NCBI GenBank assembly: GCA_019828545.1
Contig: JACVRA010000073.1
Span: 124,001 to 188,000, forward strand
Direction of reading: 5' to 3'
Length of the DNA: 64,000 bases
Source: Paracamarosporium sp. OC-R06-R3
Lineage: Eukaryota > Ascomycota > Dothideomycetes > Pleosporales > Didymosphaeriaceae
Shown: one piece after another, positions 1-8,854 of the stretch
How positions within the stretch are numbered: the stretch's first letter is position 1
Layout: the number at the start of each line of letters is the position of its first letter
Notes under the pieces: model-generated
What the model was told of the DNA's origin: nothing
Seen by the model: the letters and a program-made list of their open reading frames with translations, nothing else
The model's database searches: none
Program-made: the position numbers and the translations under genes

Positions 1-1
1 A

Positions 2-949
2 TATGCGGCCAAATGCTGCTTCAGTAACAAGGGTATTACCACCTCGAAGTCTTTGCGCACCACCCATGAAAGGTGTAAAGAATGCCATTGGATGCGGGTC
101 CTTGTACTCCCAAATGATCGATTTATCATCGCGAGATACCTGGATAACCCTGGAGTATGTTGCGCTTTCATGGTGACGGAAGGTACCGTTGTCGAAGATT
201 AGAATGCTGCCATCCTCCATCTCACTTGCGCAATGCTGTTGCGCAACTACAGTCGCATCAAGATGCCAGATGACTTCGCCAGTTTCGCGGGAGATGATTA
301 TAACCGCAGACACACTTCGAAGGGATGCGAGAATGTTACCGTCTTTCAGTGGGCATACGGAATTGATCAACGGCCAGTGCTCGCGAGGGTAATGCGGCTG
401 CAAGGCAAACTTCTTTGGATCCAGGTGTTCGATCGCTTTCCAGGACCATAACAGCTCTCCTGACGGCGAAACGTGTTTGATGCAATCCGCATAGACCTTG
501 CCATCTGGAGCCTCGCTGTTTGGAATACCACCAAGCACAGCGTCACCTTTTTCAAGCTCCAGTCCTTCCACCGTCGTATAGAGCAGTTCGCCATTATCCA
601 GATGATGCTGGTCATGGTGCGCAAGTGGATCTCGATGTTCTGATACGACATCGCCCTGTGGATTCACCTCCATCATTACTCCACCTCGATATTTCTGCCA
701 AAGCGGGAATAGTCGTGGGGCGTCAGGATGAACGCCATTGTATGCCAGATTGCCATTCTTGAGGATTTGCGCATGTCGACCAGGGCGGTACGGGAGCTCC
801 CATCGATGGACTTCTTGTCCGTGGTTGTTTATCAGCTTCACCGTTCCTGAGCTCGTAAGGTGAGCAAAGAGTGTGTAGCCTGGCGAGACTTTGTATGGGT
901 CTACACCCCGGAGTCCAACACCGCGACGGATAAGTGTACTCTGTTCCAT
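2..949 (-). CDS. Arylsulfotransferase (ASST) family protein, C-terminus cut by window edge
   Basis: An uninterrupted frame of 316 codons runs from the ATG at 949 to the window edge with no stop. The protein opens MEQSTLIRRGVGL and continues through features typical of ASST-family beta-propeller enzymes: KVSPGYTLFAHL near the start, VHRWELPYRPG, an HHDQHHLDNGELLY segment around residue 135, and the C-terminal blade signature LIFDNGTFRHHES followed by GGAQRLRGGNTLVTEAAFGR. Bacterial ASSTs transfer sulfate between phenolic compounds; the role of fungal members is little known, so the substrate is not predicted. No signal peptide is visible at this start, although many fungal relatives are secreted. 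It is divergent from the permease at 1419, with a 469-bp shared upstream region. The family call is confident; the function is not. Confidence 0.8.
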   Translation of the reverse strand, partial: MEQSTLIRRGVGLRGVDPYKVSPGYTLFAHLTSSGTVKLINNHGQEVHRWELPYRPGRHAQILKNGNLAYNGVHPDAPRLFPLWQKYRGGVMMEVNPQGDVVSEHRDPLAHHDQHHLDNGELLYTTVEGLELEKGDAVLGGIPNSEAPDGKVYADCIKHVSPSGELLWSWKAIEHLDPKKFALQPHYPREHWPLINSVCPLKDGNILASLRSVSAVIIISRETGEVIWHLDATVVAQQHCASEMEDGSILIFDNGTFRHHESATYSRVIQVSRDDKSIIWEYKDPHPMAFFTPFMGGAQRLRGGNTLVTEAAFGRI

Positions 950-1252
950 GTAGACGAGGTGTAGATCGAAGTTTATCGACGGTGGATATTTTACCGGTGT
1001 CAAAGATGTGCTGCAATGATAAAATTTGTTCAAGTGTGAAGCCTTTGGTCTCGTAGTCTTTGCACAACTAATATACGTTTGAGTCCGCAGACAAATCCAT
1101 TCCTCATGGTAAACATCACCGCGGCAAACCGGCCATGAGAACGAAGATCGATAAAGCCTCGACTTAGGTCGGCATGCCGCGAGTGGCATACTTCCCTACA
1201 GATCGACGAGGTTGGTATCGTTCTGATTCGTGCCCTCACTGCTTATACGAGA

Positions 1253-1280
1253 CCGCGGCTCAAACCGCGGCATACCGCGG
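1253..1280. promoter_or_regulatory. Cluster of three CCGCGG palindromes between divergent genes
   Basis: CCGCGG occurs at 1253-1258, 1265-1270 and 1275-1280, starting 12 and 10 bases apart. The cluster lies in the 950-1418 region between the arylsulfotransferase and the permease. Paired CGG/CCG triplets are the usual targets of Zn2Cys6 regulators, so this could be a regulatory site for either gene. No factor can be named. The rest of the 469-bp gap shows no other clear feature. Confidence 0.35.
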
Positions 1281-1418
1281 TGATAAGTGCAATCACGACA
1301 CCATGACCCTGGATTGCTCAATATCAGCAACACCACACCGCGAGTATATTGAATTTATAACCAGCATAGAACACCAAGATGGAGTATCAGACGACGAAAA
1401 AGACCAACAACCGCGATA

Positions 1419-3100
1419 ATGGCTTCAAAAGCTGGCCTTTCAATTGATTACGATAACATGCATTCTAAACAATCTTTCGATACTCCATCTACCAACGACA
1501 CTCAGCTAGGATACGTTAGATCTCAGGGGAATAGATCGAGGCTCAGAAGCTGGCTCAGGAGCCTTTCTATTGAGACTGGTGGGATTGAGAGAGTGACGGA
1601 CGATGAACGTGCAAAGAACACATCGAAAGTGTGGAATGCATGCACATTCTGGTATGTATATTGATAAATGAGACCTCACTCCTGTCAGTGAAATCGATAA
1701 TAGCTATTTTTGATTTCTTTTGTCTTCGACTCGGCTTACAATCACTAGGCTAAGCGCCAATATGGCCGTGGCGACACTGAATACGGGCATGGTCAGCGGA
1801 AGCCTAGGCCTCAGTTTTTGGGACTGCTTCGTGATCATACTACTCGTCAACATTACTGCTTGCATGCTACCTGCGTGGACTGCAACATTTGGTCTCACAG
1901 GCCTTCGAATGACCACGTTTAGCCGCTACTCGTTTGGGTACTGGGGTAACATCCTTGTGGTAGTATTTTCTATGATCAGCACAACAGGCTGGAATGCTAT
2001 CAACTCAATCTCCGGGGCCTCAGCTCTGTACGCAGTCTCAGATGGCAAGTGTCCGCAGTGGGTTGGTGTGATAATCATTTGCACCACTGTATGGATCATC
2101 TGCGTGCTCGGAATCACATGGATTCATAAACTTGACGCTTTCCTTTGGATTCCACCTTTCGTTGTATGGTGTGTTGCTGCAGGTACTGGAGCCAAAAATC
2201 TGGACGGAAACGCAATTAAATCTCCCACGGGCGGCAATGGAGCTGCAGCAGCCTTTTCGACTATTGCTGTGATTTTCTCCTTCGCTGTGTCTTGGATCAA
2301 TTGCGCAGCCGACTACAATGTCAAGATGCCAGTTAAAACCCCTAGATGGAAGATATTTGTTGCAACATACATCGGTATCACTGTACCGACCGTGCTCGTC
2401 CAGACGCTTGGTGCGGCATTATTCACTGGAACAGCAGTCAACCACGCATGGAAGGTCGCATACCATGAAGCAGGCGTTGGAGGTCCACTAAAGATGGCGC
2501 TTCTCCCAGCCGGAGGTTTCGGCAAATTCCTGCTTGTCATCGCCGCATTAAGTTCCATACCTGTAAGTGTGCGGTCAACGTTTGGTCACATTCACAGGCT
2601 AACTTATCTAGAACAACATCCCTAACAACTACTCCTTCGCACTGCATGCCCAGAACTTTGGCCCTTGGGCACTTCGAGTCCCCCGCATCACCTTCGTCAC
2701 ATTTGGCTACATTGCCGCTATCACCGTCGGCTGCTGCGCCGCAGCTTTCTTCACAGATACCCTACAAACCTTTCTTTCGATTATCGGCTACTGGACGATT
2801 GTTCATCTCGTAGTCATCATTGAAGAGCACGTTATATTCCGCCGCTCACGGTGGTCGAACTATGACTGGGACGCATGGGCTAGTCAGGACCTACTGCCAT
2901 TCGGATGGGGAGCCATCGCGGCTTTCGCCTTTGGGTTTGCGGGTGCTGCTCTGGGGATGAAAGTAGCTTGGTATACGGGTCCTATCGCTAGTAAGATAGG
3001 TATGAAGGGTGGCAATGTAGGACATGAGCTGACGGCATTATTTTGTGGGGTGTCGTTCCCGGTCTTTAGGTGGTTGGAGAAGAGGTACACTGAGAAGTAA
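1419..3100 (+). CDS. Purine-cytosine permease (NCS1 family, Fcy2 type)
   Basis: Spliced model join(1419..1651, 1749..2562, 2612..3100), 511 aa. Intron 1 (97 bp, GTATGT..CTAG) joins TG to G and gives the family motif WNACTFWLSANMAVATLNTG. Intron 2 (49 bp, GTAAGT..CTAG) gives LSSIPNNIPNNYSFALHAQN. The protein has a hydrophilic N-terminus of about 75 residues, then about twelve hydrophobic segments, with the conserved segments PAWTATFGLTGLRMTTFSRYS and SWINCAADYNVKMP. Family members are plasma-membrane proton symporters for purines and cytosine; some fungal relatives carry vitamin B6 or nucleosides, so the exact cargo is inferred. The ATG at 1419 is the only start that keeps the usual N-terminal tail. 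All key segments are intact. Confidence 0.9.
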
Positions 3101-3490
3101 TTAATATGATTCTCATGTAAGGTAATGGATTTTGGATATTGTCTCCTTCAAATAGCGGAGAATATACGTGCGTTCTGAAACCATCATTAGACCCTTAACG
3201 GAAGAGAAGACTTGTTAGAAACATATCGTCCGATCTAATGTTGTTCCGCGTCTACTGTTGTATGTCTTGGCTGCTACGAGGGAGTATCGGGAGGATCTTT
3301 CAAAGAGTAGAGATTGATTCAACTGAAAAACTGTCGTACAATTGACTGTTCTCCTCCTTGTGGGTCGTGTAGCCCTGTTATCTCCTAAAGTGGCCCTTGC
3401 TTTGCTAGCCTATTGGATGATTTCTTATATTTCTCCCAACTCGACAGGTCTACTTCTGCTGAACACCTATCGGCCAACTCGTACACAACA
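3101..3490. other. Convergent intergenic region, nothing recognised
   Basis: This 390-bp spacer separates the 3' ends of the permease and the ABM-domain gene. I see no reading frame, repeat or RNA gene in it; it probably holds the two 3' untranslated regions. Confidence 0.6.
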
Positions 3491-3927
3491 CTACAGCTTA
3501 TGAACATACCCACCAACATCCTTCGTAAATAGTATCTTCATTGGTTCGGCCAACAGATCCTCTTCCTTCAGCGTCTTCGACAATTCCTTGAAATAATCAC
3601 TCGAGCCATGCGCCTGCAAGGAAGCTTGGTCTTTGTATCTGCATGAATCAATTTATCAGCATCTATCCATAGATGCGAGAAAAGAAAACCGTACGTTTCC
3701 AGCATTATGATGGTAGGCGCATCGCCCTTCGTCTCGCGGTTTATCTGATACCTGAGTGTTCCCGGTTCGTTCGCTTTCACCGATGCCGCGGCTACTTTAA
3801 GCAGCTCTTCTACCTAAATATATACATCAGCGATGCCCGAGTAGGGAATCTGAGGCATCGGAAGTACTCTATCGGCGTTCCCGGGCTTGGGGCTGAGGAT
3901 CGCGATAATGTCGAAGGGAGCGGACAT
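3491..3927 (-). CDS. Antibiotic biosynthesis monooxygenase (ABM) domain protein
   Basis: Model complement(join(3491..3638, 3695..3813, 3868..3927)), 108 aa, with two introns of 54 and 56 bp. The protein starts MSAPFDIIAILSPKPGNADR, continues VEELLKVAAASVKANEPGTL and RYQINRETKGDAPTIIMLET, then YKDQASLQAHGSSDYFKELS and ends GGYVHKL. This is the compact ferredoxin-like fold of ABM/YgiN-type monooxygenases, which act as dimers on quinols or aromatic polyketides without a metal. The first splice restores D-R-V-E-E-L and the second E-T-Y-K-D-Q, both in phase, which supports the model. In fungi these are often small cytosolic proteins of unknown substrate. No biosynthetic partner is next to it. Confidence 0.82.
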
Positions 3928-5368
3928 ATCTGCGATAACAGCGAAGGTACCAATGGAGAGATGATTTAGAAGATAGAAGTGCGTAGGTTTTGTCTGTGTA
4001 TGAGGTGTTGTGTTAGATCAGAGAAGCTTCGATGACCTCGGGTCACGTCTCTGCATTAGCGCCAAGATACAGTACCTCGGTCGCTAATCAAAAGGCTATT
4101 CGAGAACCCAAGCGCGCGCTACTACTAATATTCAACGAGAGCCATATCTAAGCCAGTACCAGGCGCTCCAGACTCTACTTCTCAACCCCGCAGCCTAAAG
4201 AATACGTTTCTGGTATTTTCTGTTGTTGTTCAGCAATTGTGCGGAGAAGCGCTTTGATTTCGGAGGCACCAGTGCGATCAACTGAGAAACTAAAATGTAG
4301 AGAGCGCAATGCCTAAGTGTTCACTTGAAGCCACTCGTATTGTCTGGCGGGGGTGGAAGCGTACGTGGAAAATTTTGATGGCAACGATCACGTGCTAATT
4401 CTGGGCTTGTAGGACGTTGGTATGCCATCCCGACGCTCTACCAAACAAAGCTTGTTTGGACATATTCTTAAAACAGAACACATTTTTCAGCGAAATTCAA
4501 ATCTTCATACGATGTTGATAATTGGCTAAAAGCAACTACTTTTTCTGTCGCTAAAGGTTAAGACGCTTGGTAGCTATTATGCAGGTAGGACTTTGACGAG
4601 TTGAGTGTCTGATCCTTTCACGCAGGCCCATTGAAACGAACAGTTGCCAGTAAGGTCGGATAACGTGTCTGTGCATATGTTGCGTAGCTGTTGCCTAGGA
4701 TATGCGGCATAGCCATGGTCTACCTCCTGCCCCTGAGCATTTGACCCACGCCTTTTGCTCTTCCAACTTCCGCTCTTCGAAGGCCACTTCTGGGTGCAGA
4801 ACTTAAAGCTGGACCCATCACAATGCACATGCTGGCCGACTCTTAGCTTGGCGAGATATTGCATACCACCCCTAACAGAAACCTCAACTCCTTGGATCTA
4901 GAGGCGAAGATTTTTGAACATCGTAAACAGACGTGTTCTGTTCTCAACACAGCTAGATCGCATGCCCTGCGCCACCACATAGTGTAGTTTCTTGCGCCTG
5001 TGAACGCAGAGCAGGAATCGTTCCTTATCGCCCTTCCCACACTGCAGTCTGGCCCCGAGCAGAGCGATAACGAGCAGGACTAGCAGGAATGCAAATGAGA
5101 AGTGCGGTAGAAGAAGGTTCACCCTGTAATGCGGCCTCTTTACAACATTGTACGCAAGTCTGTATACTGCGAGGTTGTAACCGGCCCTTGGATACACGAG
5201 CAAGAAGAGCCAAGAGTGTAACTTACCTCGCTTTTAGGAGCGGAGGCACTGCGGGCTTCAAAACAGAAGAAGAGCAAAACCTGAAAATCATAGAGAAACT
5301 AAGAACAGCACAAAGTGGACTGGAGTGGGCACAGAAAGCGGACTCAAGAGGAAGCGGACCGTAGCTAG
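3928..5368. other. Gene-poor stretch with possible remnants
   Basis: About 1.4 kb lies between the ABM gene and a hydrolase-like remnant. Apart from a 95-residue reading frame on the minus strand (listed separately) there is no supported gene. Short overlapping frames on both strands between 4850 and 5370 lack splice logic and family motifs. Confidence 0.5.
4577..4864 (-). CDS. Possible small cysteine-containing protein or exon remnant
   Basis: A 95-codon frame starts MQYLAKLRVGQHVHCDGSSF and ends with CSFQWACVKGSDTQLVKVLP plus a final alanine. It has five cysteines and a composition unlike random sequence. An AG directly upstream (rev. strand, near 4873) could be a splice acceptor, so this may be the last exon of a larger, unrecognised gene, for example a secreted cysteine-rich protein. 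No signal peptide is visible and no family was recognised. It could be spurious. Confidence 0.25.
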   Translation of the reverse strand: MQYLAKLRVGQHVHCDGSSFKFCTQKWPSKSGSWKSKRRGSNAQGQEVDHGYAAYPRQQLRNICTDTLSDLTGNCSFQWACVKGSDTQLVKVLPA

Positions 5369-5875
5369 CATGGTTTGGTTCTAAATGAAGAGATAGGTTG
5401 CATTTCAGGGGAATGGGGAGGATGGGGGCTTGCTGAGGAGGAACTCCCATTCTACCTCATCGACGAGATGCTTGGGGTGCTGGGTGAGAAGTGGTTCGAT
5501 TGGCGGGGGTACTGGGATGGGATGTCGTCTGGGTGGGGGCATATTAAGACGTATGGGGAGGTGTTTCCTGAGATGGAGGAGCATATGGTGGAGGAGCCGA
5601 GAGAGAAGCCGGATTTGAGGGGTTTCGCGGGGAGGTATGTCAGTAAGGGGTATCATGAGATTGAGCTTATGTTTGAAGGTGAGAAGAAGCAGTTGGTGTA
5701 CGACGGGTCGGATAGGTCGTATGCTTTCGTTTGGTTTGTCAGGGAGCGCGCGTATGGATATTGGTACGTGTGCGAAGACATATCTCCCGCGAGTAGGGGT
5801 GTAAGGGGTGTGAGGAGGTTTAAGTCATTCGTGTTCGTGATGGATGTGATATGCATTGACAAAAGTGTACTGTAG
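5369..5875 (+). pseudogene. C-terminal remnant resembling a fungal beta-lactamase-like serine hydrolase
   Basis: The frame is open from 5369 but has no early ATG, and probably enters through a splice acceptor near 5408. The translated part includes AEEELPFYLIDEMLGVLGEK, WFDWRGYWDGM and DLRGFAGRYVSKGYHEIELM, with a spacing that recalls the region after the catalytic domain, plus the C-terminal beta domain, of fungal beta-lactamase-family (class C-like) hydrolases. The catalytic SxxK and YxN motifs would lie upstream, and I cannot find them in 4.0-5.4 kb. The last 30 residues look out of frame. I read it as a decayed gene. The family assignment rests on remembered pattern similarity only. Confidence 0.4.
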
Positions 5876-6015
5876 TAGCGGCGCGCAAGGCTGCACTCTC
5901 ACACACACATCTACATATATACTACTGGGAAACTAGAAGCAAATACTTTCTATAAAACAAATTCAATTTGATTGCATAAGTACGTTGACACTACAGGACG
6001 TGTAAGGAGAGGGGA

Positions 6016-7106
6016 TTACATGAAGGTTGCCTGGTTGTTGGAACCGGAAAGGTAATTGGTACTGGTGAAGTCTTCGACGAAATCAGCTTCGTTGAAGCTA
6101 GTGAGCTCGCTGTGAGTGAAGGAGTTGGCGACGCTGGGACCGTAGAGAATAGCGGAGCCGTCGAGGTTGGAGAAGTCCGTGGCATCAGTGAACCCGTCGA
6201 GGTTGGGGAAGCCGTTGACGATGGGGAAGCCATCAGCGTTGGGGAATCCGTTGATGTCGGTGACCCTATTGACGTTGGTGAGCCCGTCAATATCAGTGAA
6301 GCCGTTGGCGTCGGTAAAGAGGTCGACGTTGGTGAGGCTGTTGATGTTGGTGAGCTCGTCGTGATTGGCGACTCCGTTGGTATTGATAAGTCCATTGCTC
6401 AGCCCGTATGTGTTGGCGAACCCACCAGCATTGCTCAGCTCGTATGGATTAGCGAACCCATCAGCAGTGCCGGCTATGCCAACAAATGGAAACTCGCTGA
6501 CAGCGTCCAAACCCTGAATACCAGGAAATCCGTTGATACCGGCAGATGCATGGGTGACGTCGAAGCCACTGGCGCTGGTGAACCCAGCGACACTCGCAAA
6601 TGCGTCGATATCAGTGGAGTTGTTGTCTGCGGCGAGCCAGTCAACTCCCCCAGCCGTAAGGCTTCTGGCGCCTAAGTGATTCGAAGAGTCTGTACGAGAC
6701 GGAATGACCTGATGGACCTTTCTCATATGAGAATTGAGCTTGTCTTTTCTTGGAAATGGACGCTTATCGCCAAGGAAGGACTCGCTGCGGCTGCAGCCGG
6801 CAACTGTGCACCAGAAAGGCGTTTTCAGCTGGTGGACTGAATTCCGGTGTCGATCAAGATCAGGCAGCCGGTTGAAGGTCTGCGTGCAACCTGGCCAATC
6901 ACAGGTGACCCTTTCGTATGAAGCGCTTCGGCTGAGGACACGTCATCATGGACGGCCCGTGCGAGGAAGGGCGAGCGAGGGGCGGTGGCTTACCTTGCCG
7001 ACGTGCGACAACGACCCCAAGAGGCATACCTGCGTTAGTGTTAAAAAAAAAAGCCTTACGGAGACTGTCCGTTGCTGGAGGCTGGGGTGTGTTGGTGTAG
7101 CGGCAT
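6016..7106 (-). CDS. C2H2 zinc-finger transcription factor with repetitive C-terminus
   Basis: Model complement(join(6016..6931, 6994..7029, 7060..7106)), 332 aa. The N-terminus reads MPLHQHTPASSNGQSP, then a basic-serine stretch, then finger 1 CDWPGCTQTFNRLPDLDRHR..H and a second, long finger from FWCTVAGC to RKDKLNSHMRKVH, an arrangement common in Pezizomycotina C2H2 regulators. The C-terminal half is rich in G, N, D, F and T and contains hexapeptide repeats such as GFTDID, GLTNVN and GFPNLD; it may act as a low-complexity activation region. It is presumably nuclear and DNA-binding, with unknown targets. The frame works across both introns, but the 5' intron would be only 30 bp (GTAAGG, ten T, CGCAG), so the first exon is uncertain; the finger-containing exon is secure. 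Confidence 0.72.
6159..6393. repeat. Coding tandem repeat with an 18-bp period
   Basis: Degenerate copies of an 18-base unit (of the type GTTGACGTTGGTGAGCCC on the plus strand) fill this stretch. On the minus strand they encode hexapeptides of the pattern G-[FL]-[TP]-[DN]-x-[DN] in the zinc-finger protein. Because the period is a multiple of three and stop codons are absent, long frames also stay open on the opposite strand (for example 6112-6675), which are artefacts. Confidence 0.8.
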
Positions 7107-7447
7107 TGGTGCGACAGAGGAGGGGCGACCAATAATGAGGCGCAAAAGAGCGAGAATGCGTGTGTGGTCTGCAAGAAAGTGGCAGCAGTCGAGAGCGGAA
7201 GTGGTGGGGCAGCGGCCTCCTTTATGACTTCTGTGGCCCTTTCCCAGCGCTGCGGCCCGGTCACCGCATGCACGCCCTCTTCGCCAAGGTAGTATCCTAC
7301 TTGCCTTGCTGTTATACAGATCTGAGTTTTCCAGAATAGACATGGGCAACTCTATACCTCTAGCTGTTCCTAAACCTTGCTCCGACATCGTTGCGAAGAA
7401 GTCCTACCTCTTATTCTGTCACGCAGATTGTCAGCAGAATTGCAATT
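7107..7447. promoter_or_regulatory. Shared upstream region of two divergent C2H2 genes
   Basis: This 341-bp region separates the starts of the two zinc-finger genes, so their core promoters must lie close together or overlap the first exons. No TATA box is obvious. If upstream exons exist they would begin here, as starts of both genes are less certain than their zinc fingers. Confidence 0.45.
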
Positions 7448-8854
7448 ATGCCCCTCGCTCAATTATCAAATTCACGAGATGATTCAACGCAGTGTGACCA
7501 ATGTCCTAAGACGTTCGAAACTCGTGGACAGCTCAAGTCAGCATTTCTACTACTTCCCTGAGTTACTCAACGCTAACTGTGGATCGCAAGCCGCCACTAC
7601 AAAAGTCATTCGAAGCCGCACTGTTGCAAGCAATGCGGTAAAGGGTTTGCATTGAGGAACGATCTCGATCGACACAGCATGCAACACCGAACTGCCGCAA
7701 CACGTTTCCGCTGTAACGTTCCCGGATGCAAATTCAAGGGGACTTCACGAAAAGACAACTTGCGGAGACACATAAAGGTCTGTCACAGGACGCAGATTGC
7801 GTCAGAGGGAGCTCCACGACAGGAACAGATTAGGATGCTCTGCACACAGGCACACATAGAACGAGAGCTCTTGATCGGAACTTTGAGCTTACTCGTAGCG
7901 GCGGACGCAGGGAACATACAGGTGTTGCGTTCCCTGATCGATTACCAATCTGTTGACGAAACGAGATCAGATGAGGGGAAGACTGCACTTCATGTTGCTG
8001 CGAGTAAAGGTCATACGGAATGCATACATCTCCTGCTCGATGCGGGAGCCAGCTGCGAGTCAAAGGATATCTATGGTAATTCGGCACTGCACGACGCAGC
8101 ACGTGCAAGCCAAGCGGATGTTGTGCAGGCGCTTATACAGAGAGGAGCTGGACCGACAGTGCGGAACAACAATGGACATACACCGCTTCACGTCTCCGCT
8201 TCAGGTGGCCACTTAGGTGTTACGCAGGTGCTTTTAGAGAAAGGCTTGGAAATTGGTACAAAGACTCCTAGGGGAGAAACAGCTTTACATCTCGCGGTTG
8301 TGAAGAGGCACAAGCACGTTGCAAAGTTGTTGTTGGACCATGGCGCTGATCCTCTTGCTAAAACGGAAAGCAGCTACAATACACTACATCTAGCTTCGAA
8401 AACAGGCGATATACTAATGATGCAACTCCTTTTCAGGGAGGCTAAGCTGGATCCAAGAAACTGTGACAGTTGGACGTTGATAGTGGGGGTTGCAAATTGC
8501 ACTGAAGATGAGGTGAAGAAGATGCTAGAAAATGGGCTTGACGTCAATATGAAACATGAAACTGCCGTAAGTATGTTATCCCAAGCGGCGCGCAGCGGCA
8601 ACGATTCTGTTGTACGGCTGTTGCTTGAACATGGAGCAGATGTCAACGCAAACAACTACTGGGGGAGTCCACTACAACAGGCATCGAAAAATGGCCATGA
8701 ATCGATTGTACGACTGCTGCTTGAACATGGAGCAGATGTCAACATAAATAACTCCTGGGGGAGTTCACTATGGCAGGCATCGAAAAATGGCCATGAATCG
8801 ATTGTACGACTACTGCTAGAGTATGGAGCCGACCGAAGTGCCGTCGGTCCCTAG
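7448..8854 (+). CDS. C2H2 zinc-finger and ankyrin-repeat protein
   Basis: Model join(7448..7536, 7591..8854), 450 aa; the 54-bp intron (GTCAGC..GCAAG, with CTAAC) restores finger 1, CDQCPKTFETRGQLNRHYKSH. Finger 2 is CKQCGKGFALRNDLDRHSMQH and finger 3 runs from FRCNVPGC to RRHIKVCH. From about residue 135 there are about nine ankyrin repeats (GKTALHVAASKGHTECIHLL, then HTPLHVSASGGHLGVTQVLL and so on). The last three are almost identical 32-residue units with HESIVRLLLEHGADVN. The protein then stops abruptly at YGADRSAVGP, so the array may once have been longer. N-terminal fingers with ankyrin repeats suggest a nuclear or nucleic-acid-linked protein with variable protein-binding surface; the function is unknown. 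Confidence 0.85.
8600..8824 (+). repeat. Recent tandem duplication of 96-bp ankyrin units
   Basis: Units start at about 8600, 8696 and 8792. The second and third share a long identical stretch across CATGAATCGATTGTACGACT and beyond, and the first differs at a limited number of bases. The unit encodes 32 residues, one less than a canonical ankyrin repeat. High nucleotide identity points to recent duplication or gene conversion. Confidence 0.85.

Noticed and set aside
6112..6675. 187-codon plus-strand frame rich in V, G and E
   Set aside because: It is the opposite strand of the 18-bp repeat in the zinc-finger gene; the period keeps several frames open.
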